Part shown: in pieces, positions 1-9,201 of the stretch | Numbering within the stretch: position 1 is the stretch's first letter | How the letters are laid out: each line of letters starts with the position of its first letter | NCBI GenBank assembly: GCA_049115935.1 | Contig: JAGDZK010000012.1 | Coordinates: forward strand, 1-64,000 | From: Bermanella sp049115935 | GTDB taxonomy: Bacteria > Pseudomonadota > Gammaproteobacteria > Pseudomonadales > Oceanobacteraceae | Direction: 5' to 3' | Length of the DNA stretch: 64,000 nt | The notes under the pieces: model-generated | What the model saw: the letters and a program-made list of their open reading frames with translations, nothing else | Database searches by the model: none | What the model was told of the DNA's origin: nothing | Made by a program: the position numbers and the translations under genes

Positions 1-963
1 GCCATCATTGGTGCTGGCCCTGCAGGTCTTGGTGCGGCTGACGTATTGGCACGTAATGGTGTTACCCCAGTGGTATTTGACAAATACCCAGAAATTGGCG
101 GTTTATTAACCTTTGGTATTCCAGAATTTAAGCTTGAAAAAAGCGTAATGGCCCGTCGTCGTGAAGTATTCGAAGGCATGGGTGTTGAATTTCGCTTAAA
201 CACTGAAATTGGTAAAGATATCCAATTTAGTGAATTAGAAGCGGAATACGATGCTGTTTTCCTAGGTATGGGTACTTACAACTACATGAAAGGTGGTTTC
301 CCTGGTGAAGAGCTTCCGGGCGTTTATGACGCATTGGATTTCTTAATTGCCAACGTTAATCACAATCAAGGTTGGGAAAAAGACGCCGCTGACTTCATTG
401 ATATGAAAGGTAAAAAAGTGGTTGTACTAGGTGGTGGTGATACCGCCATGGACTGTAACCGCTCTTCGATTCGCCAAGGTGCAAAGGCAGTTACTTGTGC
501 GTATCGTCGTGACGAAGAAAACATGCCTGGTTCTAAGCGTGAAGTAGTGAACGCAAAAGAAGAAGGTGTAAAGTTCTTGTTTAACCGTCAACCCGTTGCC
601 ATTGTAGGCGAAGACAAGGTTGAAGGTGTTAAGGTTGTAACCACTAAAATGGGCGAGCCTGACGAAAATGGTCGTCGTCGCCCAGAAGTGATTGAAGGCT
701 CGGAAGAAGTGTTGCCAGCGGATGCAGTCTTGGTGGCGTTTGGTTTCCGCCCAAGTCCTGCTCCTTGGTTCAAAGACTTTGGCATTGAACTGAATAGCTG
801 GGACGGTGTGGTTGCACCAGAAGAGCAAGAGTTTAAATTCCAAACCAGCAACAAGAAAGTGTTTGCCGGTGGTGACATGGTACGTGGCTCTGACCTAGTA
901 GTAACCGCTATTTGGGAAGGTCGTCAAGCAGCTGAAGGTATTTTAGACTTCTTAGGCGTTTAA
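1..963 (+). CDS. gltD: Glutamate synthase (NADPH) small subunit, 5'-truncated by window edge
   Basis: The reading frame is already open at base 1, so this is the C-terminal 320 residues of a longer protein. GltD passes electrons from NADPH through FAD and Fe-S centres to the large subunit GltB, which makes glutamate from glutamine and 2-oxoglutarate in the cytosol. The first visible residues contain a dinucleotide-binding motif (GAGPAGLG), and a second one (GGGDTAMD) lies near visible residue 145, the usual FAD/NADPH pair of this family. A C-terminal GGD motif followed by an ALVxA-like helix fits the FAD-binding end. The N-terminal cysteine-rich Fe-S region would lie upstream of the window. 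A rho-independent terminator follows, so this is probably the last gene of a gltBD operon. Confidence 0.93.
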   Translation, partial: AIIGAGPAGLGAADVLARNGVTPVVFDKYPEIGGLLTFGIPEFKLEKSVMARRREVFEGMGVEFRLNTEIGKDIQFSELEAEYDAVFLGMGTYNYMKGGFPGEELPGVYDALDFLIANVNHNQGWEKDAADFIDMKGKKVVVLGGGDTAMDCNRSSIRQGAKAVTCAYRRDEENMPGSKREVVNAKEEGVKFLFNRQPVAIVGEDKVEGVKVVTTKMGEPDENGRRRPEVIEGSEEVLPADAVLVAFGFRPSPAPWFKDFGIELNSWDGVVAPEEQEFKFQTSNKKVFAGGDMVRGSDLVVTAIWEGRQAAEGILDFLGV

Positions 964-983
964 AAAACAACCAGCTGTGTTAC

Positions 984-1023
984 AAAAAAAGCACGATAAT
1001 CTCACGATTAGTCGTGCTTTTTT
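984..1023 (+). terminator. Rho-independent terminator after gltD
   Basis: Inverted repeat GCACGA-TAATC / GATTA-G-TCGTGC flanked by an A-run on the left and a T-run on the right, starting about 20 bases after the gltD stop. The symmetrical A/T flanks could let it work in both directions. Confidence 0.85.
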
Positions 1024-1116
1024 GTATCTGTGTCATTGTTACTTATGGATGATGCATAGATAATACCGGACACATATTAAACGACTGTAAGCGTAAGCGG
1101 GAAAAACAGGAACCTC

Positions 1117-3537
1117 ATGAAAAATACAATAATAATGTGGACCATGATGGTCCTGCTGTCACTACTGACAGCTTGCGGGGGATCTGACTCTTCGGACGGA
1201 TCAAACTTTAGTAAATCTGACGGCAGCACCCCTACAACTGACGACACGACTGACGATCCTACAGATCAAGAGCCTGATACCGTTGTAGAAGACAACGTAT
1301 TGGTTGCGTTGGGTACTGGCACTGGTAGTAGTTTTCAACCTGGTGTTGCTGCTACTGGATTAACGGGTAACGAATCATTATCGGCAAGTGGTAGTACAAC
1401 GGTCAGTGTTGATTTAGTTGATTTAAATGAAAATAACGCTGCGTTTTTTGGTTTACGCGAAGTGTCATTTGTATCGACCTGCTCAAGCGCCGGTTTAGCT
1501 GAGTTCACCCCAGCAACGATTAAAACCTCTGGTACGGCAACCGCTACTTATAAAGACCTTGGGTGTGGTAAAGAGTTAGGCGCTACCGATAGCGTTGTTA
1601 TTTATATTGCTGATGAGACTGATACCAATCCGAATGCAACTGCACGTACTACGATTCCAGTTAAAGCCGCGCAAATCGGCGCCATCCAATTTATCAATGC
1701 AGAGCCAAGTTTAATAGCCTTAAGTGGTTATGGTGCAGGTGATGTCCCTTCTCTAAGCAAGTTGAGTTTTCAGGTTGTAGATCGCTCTGGTAACCCAATG
1801 CCAGACCGTACGGTAAGATTTGAACTTGACCATGCTTATGGCGGCGCAGCGTTATCGTTAGATAAAGCGATTACCGGTACAGAAGGCAATGTTGATGTGA
1901 TTTTAAATGCAGGTGCTGCAGCAGGTACCATTCGAGCAAAAGCTTCTATTGATATTAAAGACGAATCAGGTGCAGTAACCGATACGATTACGACTATGTC
2001 AGTGCCAATCACCATGGCCACAAGCTTAGGTGATCAAAACAGCTTTAGTTTTTCAGCCAGCCCGTTTAATCCCAATGCTTGGGAAAAAGATGGCAGCGAA
2101 GTTACCTTTAGCGTTCGTCTTGGTGACCATTATCAAAACCCGGTTATTGACGGCACGCGTATCTATTTTCGTGCATCAGGTGGTTTGATACAGCCGAGCT
2201 GTGAGACAACTAAAGGTTCATGTGAGGTTACATGGGAAAGTAGTAATCCGCGCCCTGTAGATGGTTATGTGACGGTTGTGGCTTATACCCGTGGTCAGGG
2301 CGATTTCCAAGATGTTAACAGCAATGGTTTGTTTGATTTAGGTGAGTCGTTCACTACATATGGTGAGTCGTTTGTTGATGCTAACGGTAACGGAAGCTTC
2401 GAAACCAATGGTGACTACCAGCCAATAGTCGATATTGATGGCGATGGGAGCGATGACTTTGGTTGGGATCCGAATGCATATAAAACAAGCGTTGATACAA
2501 CGGGTAACCCAGTTACTGGTGGTACAAATGACAACTTTTTTGAAGAGTTTATCGATAGTAATAATAACGGCGTATTAGATCTGACCCCAGGTAATTTTTA
2601 TCAAGGGGTAAATTGTTCAGAAGCCGCTTCGGTTCAAGGACATTGTGCACAGCAAATTAATTTAGTTGGCAGTATTCGCATTCAAATGTCGCAAGGTAAT
2701 ACTGCTTATGTAGAAGGGCCATTTGGCTGGGATTCAACGCTAGGGCGCTACGATACAAGTAAAACACTGACCTGTGTAGATGCTAGTAGTAGTGTTCAAT
2801 CAGTTGCCTGGCGAGTTGCAGACTCTGCTTCGCGCCGCAATAGTTTACCTGTAGGCACAACTCTTGAGTTTGAACTTGACGATGTTGATGCTAAATCAGC
2901 CTCAGGAATTGGTGATGTAGCCAGTGTCTATCCTGCAGCGGTTTGGCCTGTATGGAATGCTTACTCTGCAAATGCTGCAAAATCAAATGCATTAAAAAAA
3001 TATGATTACTTGAATTCAAGAGGTCATTTAGTTACAGCTAATTTATTAAGAAGCGAAACTATTAGTAGTATTTCAGGAATAGGGTCTGCTGCTCTTAAAA
3101 TTAAAACCGTCAATGGTCCTGAAATTTTAGCTGGAAATATAAATGTTGATTTAAAGGGTCAAGTAGCATCTTTATTAAAAAATGGTATTCCTCAAGGTGG
3201 CGTAGATGTCACTTCGAGCTCAGCAACATATACTATTAAAGTGAAAAACCAATGTTCTCAAGGCTTACCTGCGGGCTCAACATTACTGATTGGCTTGGTA
3301 AACGGTACGTTAGGTGCTGTAACAGTTGCTGGTGGTGCGGACTCTGTTTTAGCAAGTGACGCAACGGGTGCTTCGATTTCTATTAATGACTCTACCCAAA
3401 CAGCAATTGTTAACTTAACTATTTCAAGCGATGGCGACACAGGGTTAATTGGCAATGCATTAACCGTTGACTATCAAGTACCTGATGGTACTGACTTCAT
3501 CGTTTATAACTTAAATGATTTCTCAATTAAAGATTAA
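1117..3537 (+). CDS. Large secreted lipoprotein with Ig-like and Asp-rich calcium-type repeats
   Basis: An 806-residue protein with a lipoprotein signal peptide: a hydrophobic stretch, then LLTAC with the lipidated cysteine at residue 20. A low-complexity Ser/Thr/Asp linker follows (about 21-58). Residues about 215-300 resemble a bacterial Ig-like (invasin/Big_1-type) domain, with the phrase DRSGNPMPDRTVRFEL. Residues about 399-490 carry several D-x-N-x-N/D-G motifs (DVNSNGLFD, DANGNGSFE, DIDGDGSDD, DSNNNGVLD), which in other proteins bind calcium. The C-terminal quarter has no domain I recognise and is more AT-rich. It is likely anchored in the outer membrane and exposed to the periplasm or surface; adhesion is possible but unproven. 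It is separated from hemE by a short palindrome. Function unknown. Confidence 0.8.
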   Translation: MKNTIIMWTMMVLLSLLTACGGSDSSDGSNFSKSDGSTPTTDDTTDDPTDQEPDTVVEDNVLVALGTGTGSSFQPGVAATGLTGNESLSASGSTTVSVDLVDLNENNAAFFGLREVSFVSTCSSAGLAEFTPATIKTSGTATATYKDLGCGKELGATDSVVIYIADETDTNPNATARTTIPVKAAQIGAIQFINAEPSLIALSGYGAGDVPSLSKLSFQVVDRSGNPMPDRTVRFELDHAYGGAALSLDKAITGTEGNVDVILNAGAAAGTIRAKASIDIKDESGAVTDTITTMSVPITMATSLGDQNSFSFSASPFNPNAWEKDGSEVTFSVRLGDHYQNPVIDGTRIYFRASGGLIQPSCETTKGSCEVTWESSNPRPVDGYVTVVAYTRGQGDFQDVNSNGLFDLGESFTTYGESFVDANGNGSFETNGDYQPIVDIDGDGSDDFGWDPNAYKTSVDTTGNPVTGGTNDNFFEEFIDSNNNGVLDLTPGNFYQGVNCSEAASVQGHCAQQINLVGSIRIQMSQGNTAYVEGPFGWDSTLGRYDTSKTLTCVDASSSVQSVAWRVADSASRRNSLPVGTTLEFELDDVDAKSASGIGDVASVYPAAVWPVWNAYSANAAKSNALKKYDYLNSRGHLVTANLLRSETISSISGIGSAALKIKTVNGPEILAGNINVDLKGQVASLLKNGIPQGGVDVTSSSATYTIKVKNQCSQGLPAGSTLLIGLVNGTLGAVTVAGGADSVLASDATGASISINDSTQTAIVNLTISSDGDTGLIGNALTVDYQVPDGTDFIVYNLNDFSIKD

Positions 3538-3544
3538 TTTCTAG

Positions 3545-3558
3545 CGCCCTGCAGGGCG
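3545..3558. other. 14-bp perfect GC-rich palindrome between lipoprotein gene and hemE
   Basis: CGCCCTGCAGGGCG is a perfect palindrome 7 bases after the lipoprotein stop and 20 bases before the hemE ATG. It could form a weak terminator stem, but the following bases (TATTGTGTTTGTT) are only moderately T-rich and a stable loop would shorten the stem. Confidence 0.5.
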
Positions 3559-3578
3559 TATTGTGTTTGTTGGAAAAT

Positions 3579-4643
3579 ATGACTGAACTAAAAAACGATC
3601 GTTTTCTTCGTGCTTTACTTAAGCAGCCTGTGGATCGCACACCTATTTGGATGATGCGCCAAGCAGGTCGTTATTTGCCTGAGTATCGTGCTAGTCGTGC
3701 TACGGCAGGTTCATTCATGGATCTTTGTATGAACCATGATTTTGCCTGTGAAGTGACACTGCAACCACTAGAGCGTTATCCGTTAGATGCGGCAATTTTG
3801 TTCAGTGATATTTTAACTATTCCCGATGCTATGAACTTAGGTCTTTACTTTGAAACCGGTGAAGGGCCTAAATTCAAAAAGGTAGTGCGTACAGAAGCTG
3901 ACGTAGCAGCATTGCCAGTTGTTAACACCGCCAGTGACTTATCTTATGTGACTAAAGCGGTTTCAACCATTCGTCATGAGTTGAATGGCCGTGTGCCGCT
4001 AATTGGTTTTTCTGGTTCGCCTTGGACGCTGGCCACTTACATGGTTGAAGGTGGTAGCTCAAAAGATTTTCGTCATGTAAAAGCCATGATGTACGATCAG
4101 CCTGAAGTGATGCACGAACTATTAAATAAACTGGCTTTATCCGTGATTGATTATTTAAATGCTCAAATTCAAGCGGGCGCACAAGCGGTTCAAATTTTTG
4201 ATACCTGGGGTGGTGTGTTGAGTCACGCGGCTTATCAAGAGTTTTCCCTTAAGTACATGCAGAAAATTGTTGATGGTTTAATTCGTGAACACGAAGGCCG
4301 TAAAGTGCCCGTGATTTTATTTACCAAAGGCGCAGGCCAATGGTTAGAAATGATGGCCGATACAGGCTGTGATGCGCTAGGTTTGGATTGGACTACCGAC
4401 ATAGCTAATGCTCGTCGTCGTGTGGGTGATCAGGTGGCATTACAAGGCAACATGGATCCGAGTGTACTTTACGCGAAACCTGAGCGTATTCGTCAAGAAG
4501 TAGCATCTATATTAGCGGCTTACGGTCAAGGCAGTGGTCATATATTTAACTTAGGTCATGGCATTCACCAGTTTGTGGATCCTGATCATGCGAAAGCTTT
4601 TATTGAAGCTGTGGTTGAATTAAGCCCGCAATACCATAAATAA
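3579..4643 (+). CDS. hemE: Uroporphyrinogen decarboxylase
   Basis: Decarboxylates the four acetate side chains of uroporphyrinogen III to give coproporphyrinogen III in haem synthesis, in the cytosol. The N-terminal signature PIWMMRQAGRYLPEYR and the later GFSGSPWTLATYMVEGG segment are diagnostic. With the ATG at 3579 the protein is 354 residues and begins MTELKNDRFLRAL, as expected for the family. An upstream in-frame TTG (3561) would add six residues but lacks support, while GGA lies a suitable distance before 3579. A terminator follows, so hemE seems to be transcribed alone or with the preceding lipoprotein gene. Confidence 0.97.
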   Translation: MTELKNDRFLRALLKQPVDRTPIWMMRQAGRYLPEYRASRATAGSFMDLCMNHDFACEVTLQPLERYPLDAAILFSDILTIPDAMNLGLYFETGEGPKFKKVVRTEADVAALPVVNTASDLSYVTKAVSTIRHELNGRVPLIGFSGSPWTLATYMVEGGSSKDFRHVKAMMYDQPEVMHELLNKLALSVIDYLNAQIQAGAQAVQIFDTWGGVLSHAAYQEFSLKYMQKIVDGLIREHEGRKVPVILFTKGAGQWLEMMADTGCDALGLDWTTDIANARRRVGDQVALQGNMDPSVLYAKPERIRQEVASILAAYGQGSGHIFNLGHGIHQFVDPDHAKAFIEAVVELSPQYHK

Positions 4644-4665
4644 TATTAGAGTAATCTGACTACTT

Positions 4666-4704
4666 AAAAGCGACGTAAGACTTATGTTTTACGTCGCTTT
4701 TTTG
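4666..4704 (+). terminator. Rho-independent terminator after hemE
   Basis: AAAAGCGACGTAA, a short loop, then TTTACGTCGCTTTT and a T-run. It begins about 20 bases after the hemE stop. Confidence 0.88.
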
Positions 4705-4788
4705 TTTTATGGTGTACGGTTTTCATTGAACTATATTCGCTATACGCCATACTAATAAGCAGTTTGAATCATAATTTAAAGGATAATC

Positions 4789-5979
4789 ATGCTTGAATCT
4801 TTGCGCCGATTTATGAAGATGGATGCGGCAAGTGGCTTAATGCTCATGTTTGCTGCCGCTTTGGCGTTAATAGTGGCTAACTCTCCAATTAGTTGGATTT
4901 ATGAGCAGTTGCTCACTTTAAACTTAACCGTTGCTGTTGATAAGTTCGAAATTAGTAAGCCACTTTTGCTGTGGATAAATGATGGTTTAATGGCCATTTT
5001 CTTTTTATTGGTCGGTTTAGAATTAAAACGTGAAGTGGTGGTAGGAGACTTAAATAGTGCGCAAAAAATAGCACTGCCTGCCCTTGCAGCCATTGGCGGT
5101 ATGGTCGCGCCAGCTGGTATTTATGCCTATTTAAACTGGGGAGATGAACTTGCCATTCAAGGTTGGGCCATTCCAATGGCAACCGATATCGCATTTGCCC
5201 TAGGTATCGTTGTATTGCTTGGTCAGCGAGTTCCTGCCGCACTTAAAATATTCTTGGTGAGCTTGGCAATATTTGATGATTTAGGGGCGATCATTGTAAT
5301 CGCTTTATTTTATACCGATCAGCTTTCTATCTTAGCGTTATCAGTAACCGCTGTGTGTATTGCATTGTTATTTTTAATGAATCGAAGTGGCGTAGTGAGT
5401 AAATCAGCTTACTTAATCATTGGTGCCATTATGTGGGTCGCGTTGTTAAAGTCGGGTGTTCATGCCACGTTAGCAGGTGTTGCACTGGCTTTATTTATTC
5501 CAATGAAAGGCACTAATTGGGATGGAGAATTAAGCAGACCCTTGCATGAGTTAGAACATGACTTACATATGCCAGTGGCGTTTATCATTTTACCAATATT
5601 TGCCTTTGCCAACGCAGGTTTGTCGTTAAGTGGTTTGAGCCTTTCTGATATAACTCACGGTATTCCTATGGGGATTATTCTTGGCTTGTTTGTGGGTAAA
5701 CAATTGGGCGTGATGGGCATGGTCTATCTAGGGGTTAAGTTGAAGCTTGGCTCTTTTCCTCGAGGCGTCTCTTGGTCACAGGTTTATGGTATTGCCGTGT
5801 TAAGTGGTGTTGGTTTCACCATGAGCTTATTTATTGGAGGCCTAGCTTTCGATCAAACTGGGCAGGATAATTTTAACCAAGATCGCTTGGGGATTATCGT
5901 TGGCTCTTTAATGTCAGCTATTTGGGCGGTGGTTTGGTTTAGTTATTTTGCTAAATCTTCTAAGAAAGTCGCCGAATAA
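4789..5979 (+). CDS. nhaA: Na+/H+ antiporter NhaA
   Basis: A 396-residue inner-membrane protein with about 12 hydrophobic segments. NhaA exports Na+ or Li+ in exchange for protons, giving salt and alkaline-pH tolerance. The paired aspartates of the ion-binding site are visible in IFDDLGAIIVIALFYT, and the segments GLELKREVVVGDL and ATDIAFALGI are typical of the family. Its ATG follows an AAAGGA-type ribosome site. It sits between terminators, so it is probably monocistronic. The unrelated antiporter NhaD is encoded directly downstream, so Na+ extrusion genes are grouped here. Confidence 0.97.
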   Translation: MLESLRRFMKMDAASGLMLMFAAALALIVANSPISWIYEQLLTLNLTVAVDKFEISKPLLLWINDGLMAIFFLLVGLELKREVVVGDLNSAQKIALPALAAIGGMVAPAGIYAYLNWGDELAIQGWAIPMATDIAFALGIVVLLGQRVPAALKIFLVSLAIFDDLGAIIVIALFYTDQLSILALSVTAVCIALLFLMNRSGVVSKSAYLIIGAIMWVALLKSGVHATLAGVALALFIPMKGTNWDGELSRPLHELEHDLHMPVAFIILPIFAFANAGLSLSGLSLSDITHGIPMGIILGLFVGKQLGVMGMVYLGVKLKLGSFPRGVSWSQVYGIAVLSGVGFTMSLFIGGLAFDQTGQDNFNQDRLGIIVGSLMSAIWAVVWFSYFAKSSKKVAE

Positions 5980-6003
5980 AATACTGTCCTGAAATAAAGT
6001 TAT

Positions 6004-6037
6004 AAAAGCGTATTGCTTAAAGGCAGTGCGCTTTTTT
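6004..6037 (+). terminator. Rho-independent terminator after nhaA
   Basis: AAAAGCGTATTGC and GCAGTGCGCTTTT pair through G-T wobbles around a TTAAAG loop, followed by a T-run. Confidence 0.75.
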
Positions 6038-6150
6038 TATATTTGTTATTCTTTACACTTCTTGTCACATTCCACCCCTTAGTAGTTATGGTTTACTGTT
6101 GGCGTATAGCCTAAAATGCGGCCCCTGCATTCATTTAATAGGTGCCAGTG

Positions 6151-7401
6151 ATGCCTGAATATTTATCGGTGATCATAATCAGCTTGGCGTTTGCCGGACT
6201 GTTCTTTGTTGTTTTAGAAGATGTGATACATGTGAATAAAGCCCAAGCGGTTTTGTTTTTTGGTACCTTATCTTGGCTTTTGTTATTTGCGTTTTCAGGT
6301 CACGATGCACGGCACGAACTTGTCATTGAAGGCTTATATGAAAATATTGCTGAAATAGCAGGCCTGTGGTTATTCTTATTAGCGGCCATGACGTTTGTGG
6401 TTTATCTGAATAAAAAAGGATTAATTGAAAGTCTTATTTATCGTTTTTTGCCAAGTCAAATCAGTGAGCGGAAGTTACTATTTTTCATCGCCTTATTTGC
6501 ATTTGTATTCTCCTCGCTAGCTGACAATATTACCGCGACACTTATTTCCATTGCTTTGATTCTATCCCTTAAGCTTGAAACGAAAAAAACGATACGCTTT
6601 GCTACCGTGGTAGTGTTTGCCGTGAACTCAGGGGGAGTAGCGATGATTACAGGTGATGTGACAACGCTGATGATCTTCTTGCAAGGTAAGGCAAGTATTT
6701 TAAACCTTTTATTATTATCACTGCCTGCTTTGATTGCTGTTATCGCTTTTGCATCATTACTCAGTTTTTCGCTTAAAGATACGATCCATATTCAGATGAA
6801 AAAGGATAACCACGAGCCAGTTGATGTGGCAATTGCCATTGTGTTTGTGCTGACTATATTAGGCACGATTGCCTGCAATATCTTATTTGATATACCGCCT
6901 GTACTAACCTTTTTGTTTGGTTTGTCTGTTATGTTTTTGGTGGCTAGAGCTTACGGTGAAGATACTGAAAACGACCCTATCCTTAATTATATTCGCCAAA
7001 TTGAATTCGACACCTTACTTTTCTTCTTGGGTATCTTGTTATTGGTTGGTGCATTGAAAGAGATTCATGCATTAGAAAGTTTTGTACGAATTTATGATGT
7101 ACTGCCTATCTGGATGGCCAATTACGTGATGGGCATACTTTCGGCCATTATTGATAACGTGCCATTAACGGCTGCGCTATTGAAATCAGATGTGACCATG
7201 AATGTGCAGCAATGGTTATCACTAACTTACGCTGTAGGTGTGGGTGGCTCGATGCTCATCATTGGCTCGGCTGCAGGCATCGTAGCAATGAGTAAAATAG
7301 AAGCGCTTACTTTTATGAGTTACTTTAAGTATTTTATCCTACTGTTTTTTGCTTACACCCTAGGGTATGGTGCCACCATGTTGATGGGTACATATTTGTA
7401 A
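6151..7401 (+). CDS. nhaD: Na+/H+ antiporter NhaD
   Basis: A 416-residue polytopic membrane protein of the ion-transporter (IT) superfamily. NhaD is an Na+(Li+)/H+ antiporter found mainly in marine and halophilic bacteria. Family hallmarks seen are SSLADNITATLISIAL, a GDVTTLM segment and the late DNVPLTAALL motif. The ATG at 6151 is preferred because AGGTG lies about 7 bases upstream; an in-frame GTG at 6142 would add MPV. The next gene, radA, starts 28 bases after the stop with no terminator between, so the two may share a transcript. Confidence 0.93.
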   Translation: MPEYLSVIIISLAFAGLFFVVLEDVIHVNKAQAVLFFGTLSWLLLFAFSGHDARHELVIEGLYENIAEIAGLWLFLLAAMTFVVYLNKKGLIESLIYRFLPSQISERKLLFFIALFAFVFSSLADNITATLISIALILSLKLETKKTIRFATVVVFAVNSGGVAMITGDVTTLMIFLQGKASILNLLLLSLPALIAVIAFASLLSFSLKDTIHIQMKKDNHEPVDVAIAIVFVLTILGTIACNILFDIPPVLTFLFGLSVMFLVARAYGEDTENDPILNYIRQIEFDTLLFFLGILLLVGALKEIHALESFVRIYDVLPIWMANYVMGILSAIIDNVPLTAALLKSDVTMNVQQWLSLTYAVGVGGSMLIIGSAAGIVAMSKIEALTFMSYFKYFILLFFAYTLGYGATMLMGTYL

Positions 7402-7429
7402 TTGATAGGTAGAGCGAGGCGCAGGGGAT

Positions 7430-8803
7430 ATGGCAAAACGTAAGGTGGCATACGTATGCAGTGATTGCGGGTCTGATCACAGTAAATGGCAAGGTCAATG
7501 TGGTGCCTGTGGCCAGTGGAATACCTTACAAGAGTTCATTGTATCCGCTTCTAAGTCCGCCTCTGTGCGTGAAGGTTATGCTGGCAGTGCCGGTGGCGGC
7601 ATCGGAACAAATAAAATTGTTAAGCTAAATGATGTTTCACTGGATGCCTTACCCCGTTTTAGCTCTGGCATGGCGGAGTTTGATCGGGTTCTCGGCGGCG
7701 GTTTGGTTCCAGGTTCCGTGAACTTAATTGGTGGCCATCCTGGTGCAGGTAAATCCACCTTGCTGTTGCAAACCATGTGCTATTTGGCGGAACACATGCC
7801 TGTGCTGTATATCACAGGGGAAGAGTCTCTACAGCAGGTTGCACTGCGTGCACAGCGTTTAAACTTGCCTACCGACAAATTACAAATGCTTGCTGAGACC
7901 GACGTTGAGCAAATCATTTCAATTGCTAAAAACCACACTCCTAAAGTCATCGTCATCGATTCTATCCAAGTGATGCACACACCAGGTGTGGAGTCTGCCC
8001 CTGGCAGCGTGTCACAGGTGCGTGAAAGCGCTGCGTTTTTAACGCGCTTTGCCAAACAAAGTAATACGGTTTTATTTTTAGTGGGGCATGTCACCAAGGA
8101 TGGCTCTTTAGCTGGGCCAAAAGTATTAGAGCACATGATTGATTGCTCCATCATGCTAGAAGGTGATAGCGATAACCGATTCCGCACTTTGCGTGGCATT
8201 AAAAACCGCTTTGGTGCGGTAAATGAGCTGGGTGTTTTTGCCATGCTCGAAGCGGGCCTTAAAGAAGTGAAAAACCCAAGTTCAATTTTTTTAAGTCGTT
8301 CCGAGCAACCGGTAAGTGGTTCGAGTGTCATGGTGGTCTGGGAAGGCACTCGCCCGATCCTAGTGGAGATTCAAGCACTTGTAGATGAAAGCCATTTTGG
8401 CCACCCAAAGCGAGTGGCAGTGGGTTTGGATCAAAACCGTTTAAGCATGTTATTAGCCGTGATGCATCGCCATGGTGGCATTCATTGTGGTGATCAAGAC
8501 GTTTACATTAACGTGGTGGGTGGGGTGCGAGTCAGTGAAACCTCTGCGGATTTAGCCTTGTTAATGTCGGTGCTTTCGAGCTTTCGTGATCGCCCATTAC
8601 CACAAGATATGGTGATTTTTGGTGAGGTGGGTTTATCCGGTGAAATCCGCCCAGTACCAAGCGGCCAAGACCGCTTAAAAGAAGCGGCAAAACATGGCTT
8701 TAAACGAGCTATTGCCCCAAAAGCGAATATTCCCAAAGGCGGTATTGCTGGCATGCAGGTGATGGCAGTTGAGCATATCTCTCAGGCCTTAGAGATTATT
8801 TAA
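7430..8803 (+). CDS. radA: DNA repair protein RadA
   Basis: A 457-residue RecA-like DnaB-type helicase that extends branch migration in recombinational repair. Seen in order: an N-terminal four-cysteine zinc finger (CSDCG...CGACG, residues 10-27), a Walker A motif GGHPGAGKST at 101-110, a GEES segment, the RadA-specific KNRFG motif near 257, and a C-terminal Lon-protease-like domain ending in the typical PSGQDRLKEAAKHGFKRA phrase. Length matches the family. The stop codon overlaps by four bases the stop of the convergent PilZ gene, with no terminator between them. Confidence 0.97.
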   Translation: MAKRKVAYVCSDCGSDHSKWQGQCGACGQWNTLQEFIVSASKSASVREGYAGSAGGGIGTNKIVKLNDVSLDALPRFSSGMAEFDRVLGGGLVPGSVNLIGGHPGAGKSTLLLQTMCYLAEHMPVLYITGEESLQQVALRAQRLNLPTDKLQMLAETDVEQIISIAKNHTPKVIVIDSIQVMHTPGVESAPGSVSQVRESAAFLTRFAKQSNTVLFLVGHVTKDGSLAGPKVLEHMIDCSIMLEGDSDNRFRTLRGIKNRFGAVNELGVFAMLEAGLKEVKNPSSIFLSRSEQPVSGSSVMVVWEGTRPILVEIQALVDESHFGHPKRVAVGLDQNRLSMLLAVMHRHGGIHCGDQDVYINVVGGVRVSETSADLALLMSVLSSFRDRPLPQDMVIFGEVGLSGEIRPVPSGQDRLKEAAKHGFKRAIAPKANIPKGGIAGMQVMAVEHISQALEII

Positions 8804-9168
8804 TGTTCAGAGTGCTCTTTAATCAAAGCCGCTAATTCACGTTCAACATATTCATCTGAACCAACGTTTAGTTCGATCAAGCGCTTAAGTAAGGTGATGC
8901 TGTCTAAATCAATGTGACTGCATTGGCAGCCTACATAGACAGGAGTGATGTGTACAAGATGGCACTCCATTTTAATGTGAGTGTGATCGGCCAAACGAAT
9001 ATCAATCATTAATGGGTTGCCCGGATGAATGTTCCACACATCGGGTTGTTTGAAGAGTACGCCGTTCAGGCTTAGGTCGATCAAATCCACGGGCCAGCTG
9101 TGATTACCTTGGCTGACCGTGGTTTGAGCATCAAATGGGATGCGAGTGAAATGACGATGTTCAGACAT
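8800..9168 (-). CDS. Single-domain PilZ protein (cyclic-di-GMP receptor)
   Basis: A 122-residue protein made almost entirely of one PilZ domain. The two cyclic-di-GMP binding motifs are present: RHFTR (RxxxR) near the N-terminus and DLSLNG (D/NxSxxG) near residue 31. Such small PilZ proteins act as soluble effectors on motility, pili or polysaccharide export; the partner here is unknown. It lies 31 bases downstream of ettA on the same strand, and its ribosome site GAGGAG is part of a possible RNA switch. The encoded ligand could be made or degraded by the large GGDEF-EAL protein encoded nearby, but a specific link is inference. Confidence 0.87.
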   Translation of the reverse strand: MSEHRHFTRIPFDAQTTVSQGNHSWPVDLIDLSLNGVLFKQPDVWNIHPGNPLMIDIRLADHTHIKMECHLVHITPVYVGCQCSHIDLDSITLLKRLIELNVGSDEYVERELAALIKEHSEH

Positions 9169-9173
9169 GTTAG

Positions 9174-9201
9174 CTCCTCTAACGAGGAGCGTGTCCTCGT
9201 T
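9174..9201 (-). promoter_or_regulatory. Two mutually exclusive hairpins spanning ettA stop and PilZ ribosome site
   Basis: On the minus strand the ettA stop is followed by AACGAGGA-CACGC-TCCTCGTT, a perfect 8-bp stem including two bases of the TAA. The right arm also contains CTCCTC, which can pair instead with the PilZ Shine-Dalgarno GAGGAG across a GTTA loop. The two stems cannot form together. There is no T-run, so a terminator is unlikely; translational coupling is a possible role. Confidence 0.5.

Noticed and set aside
7780..8349. 189-residue open frame on the minus strand inside radA
   Set aside because: It is a shadow of radA: no ribosome site, no protein family resemblance, and complete overlap with a conserved gene.
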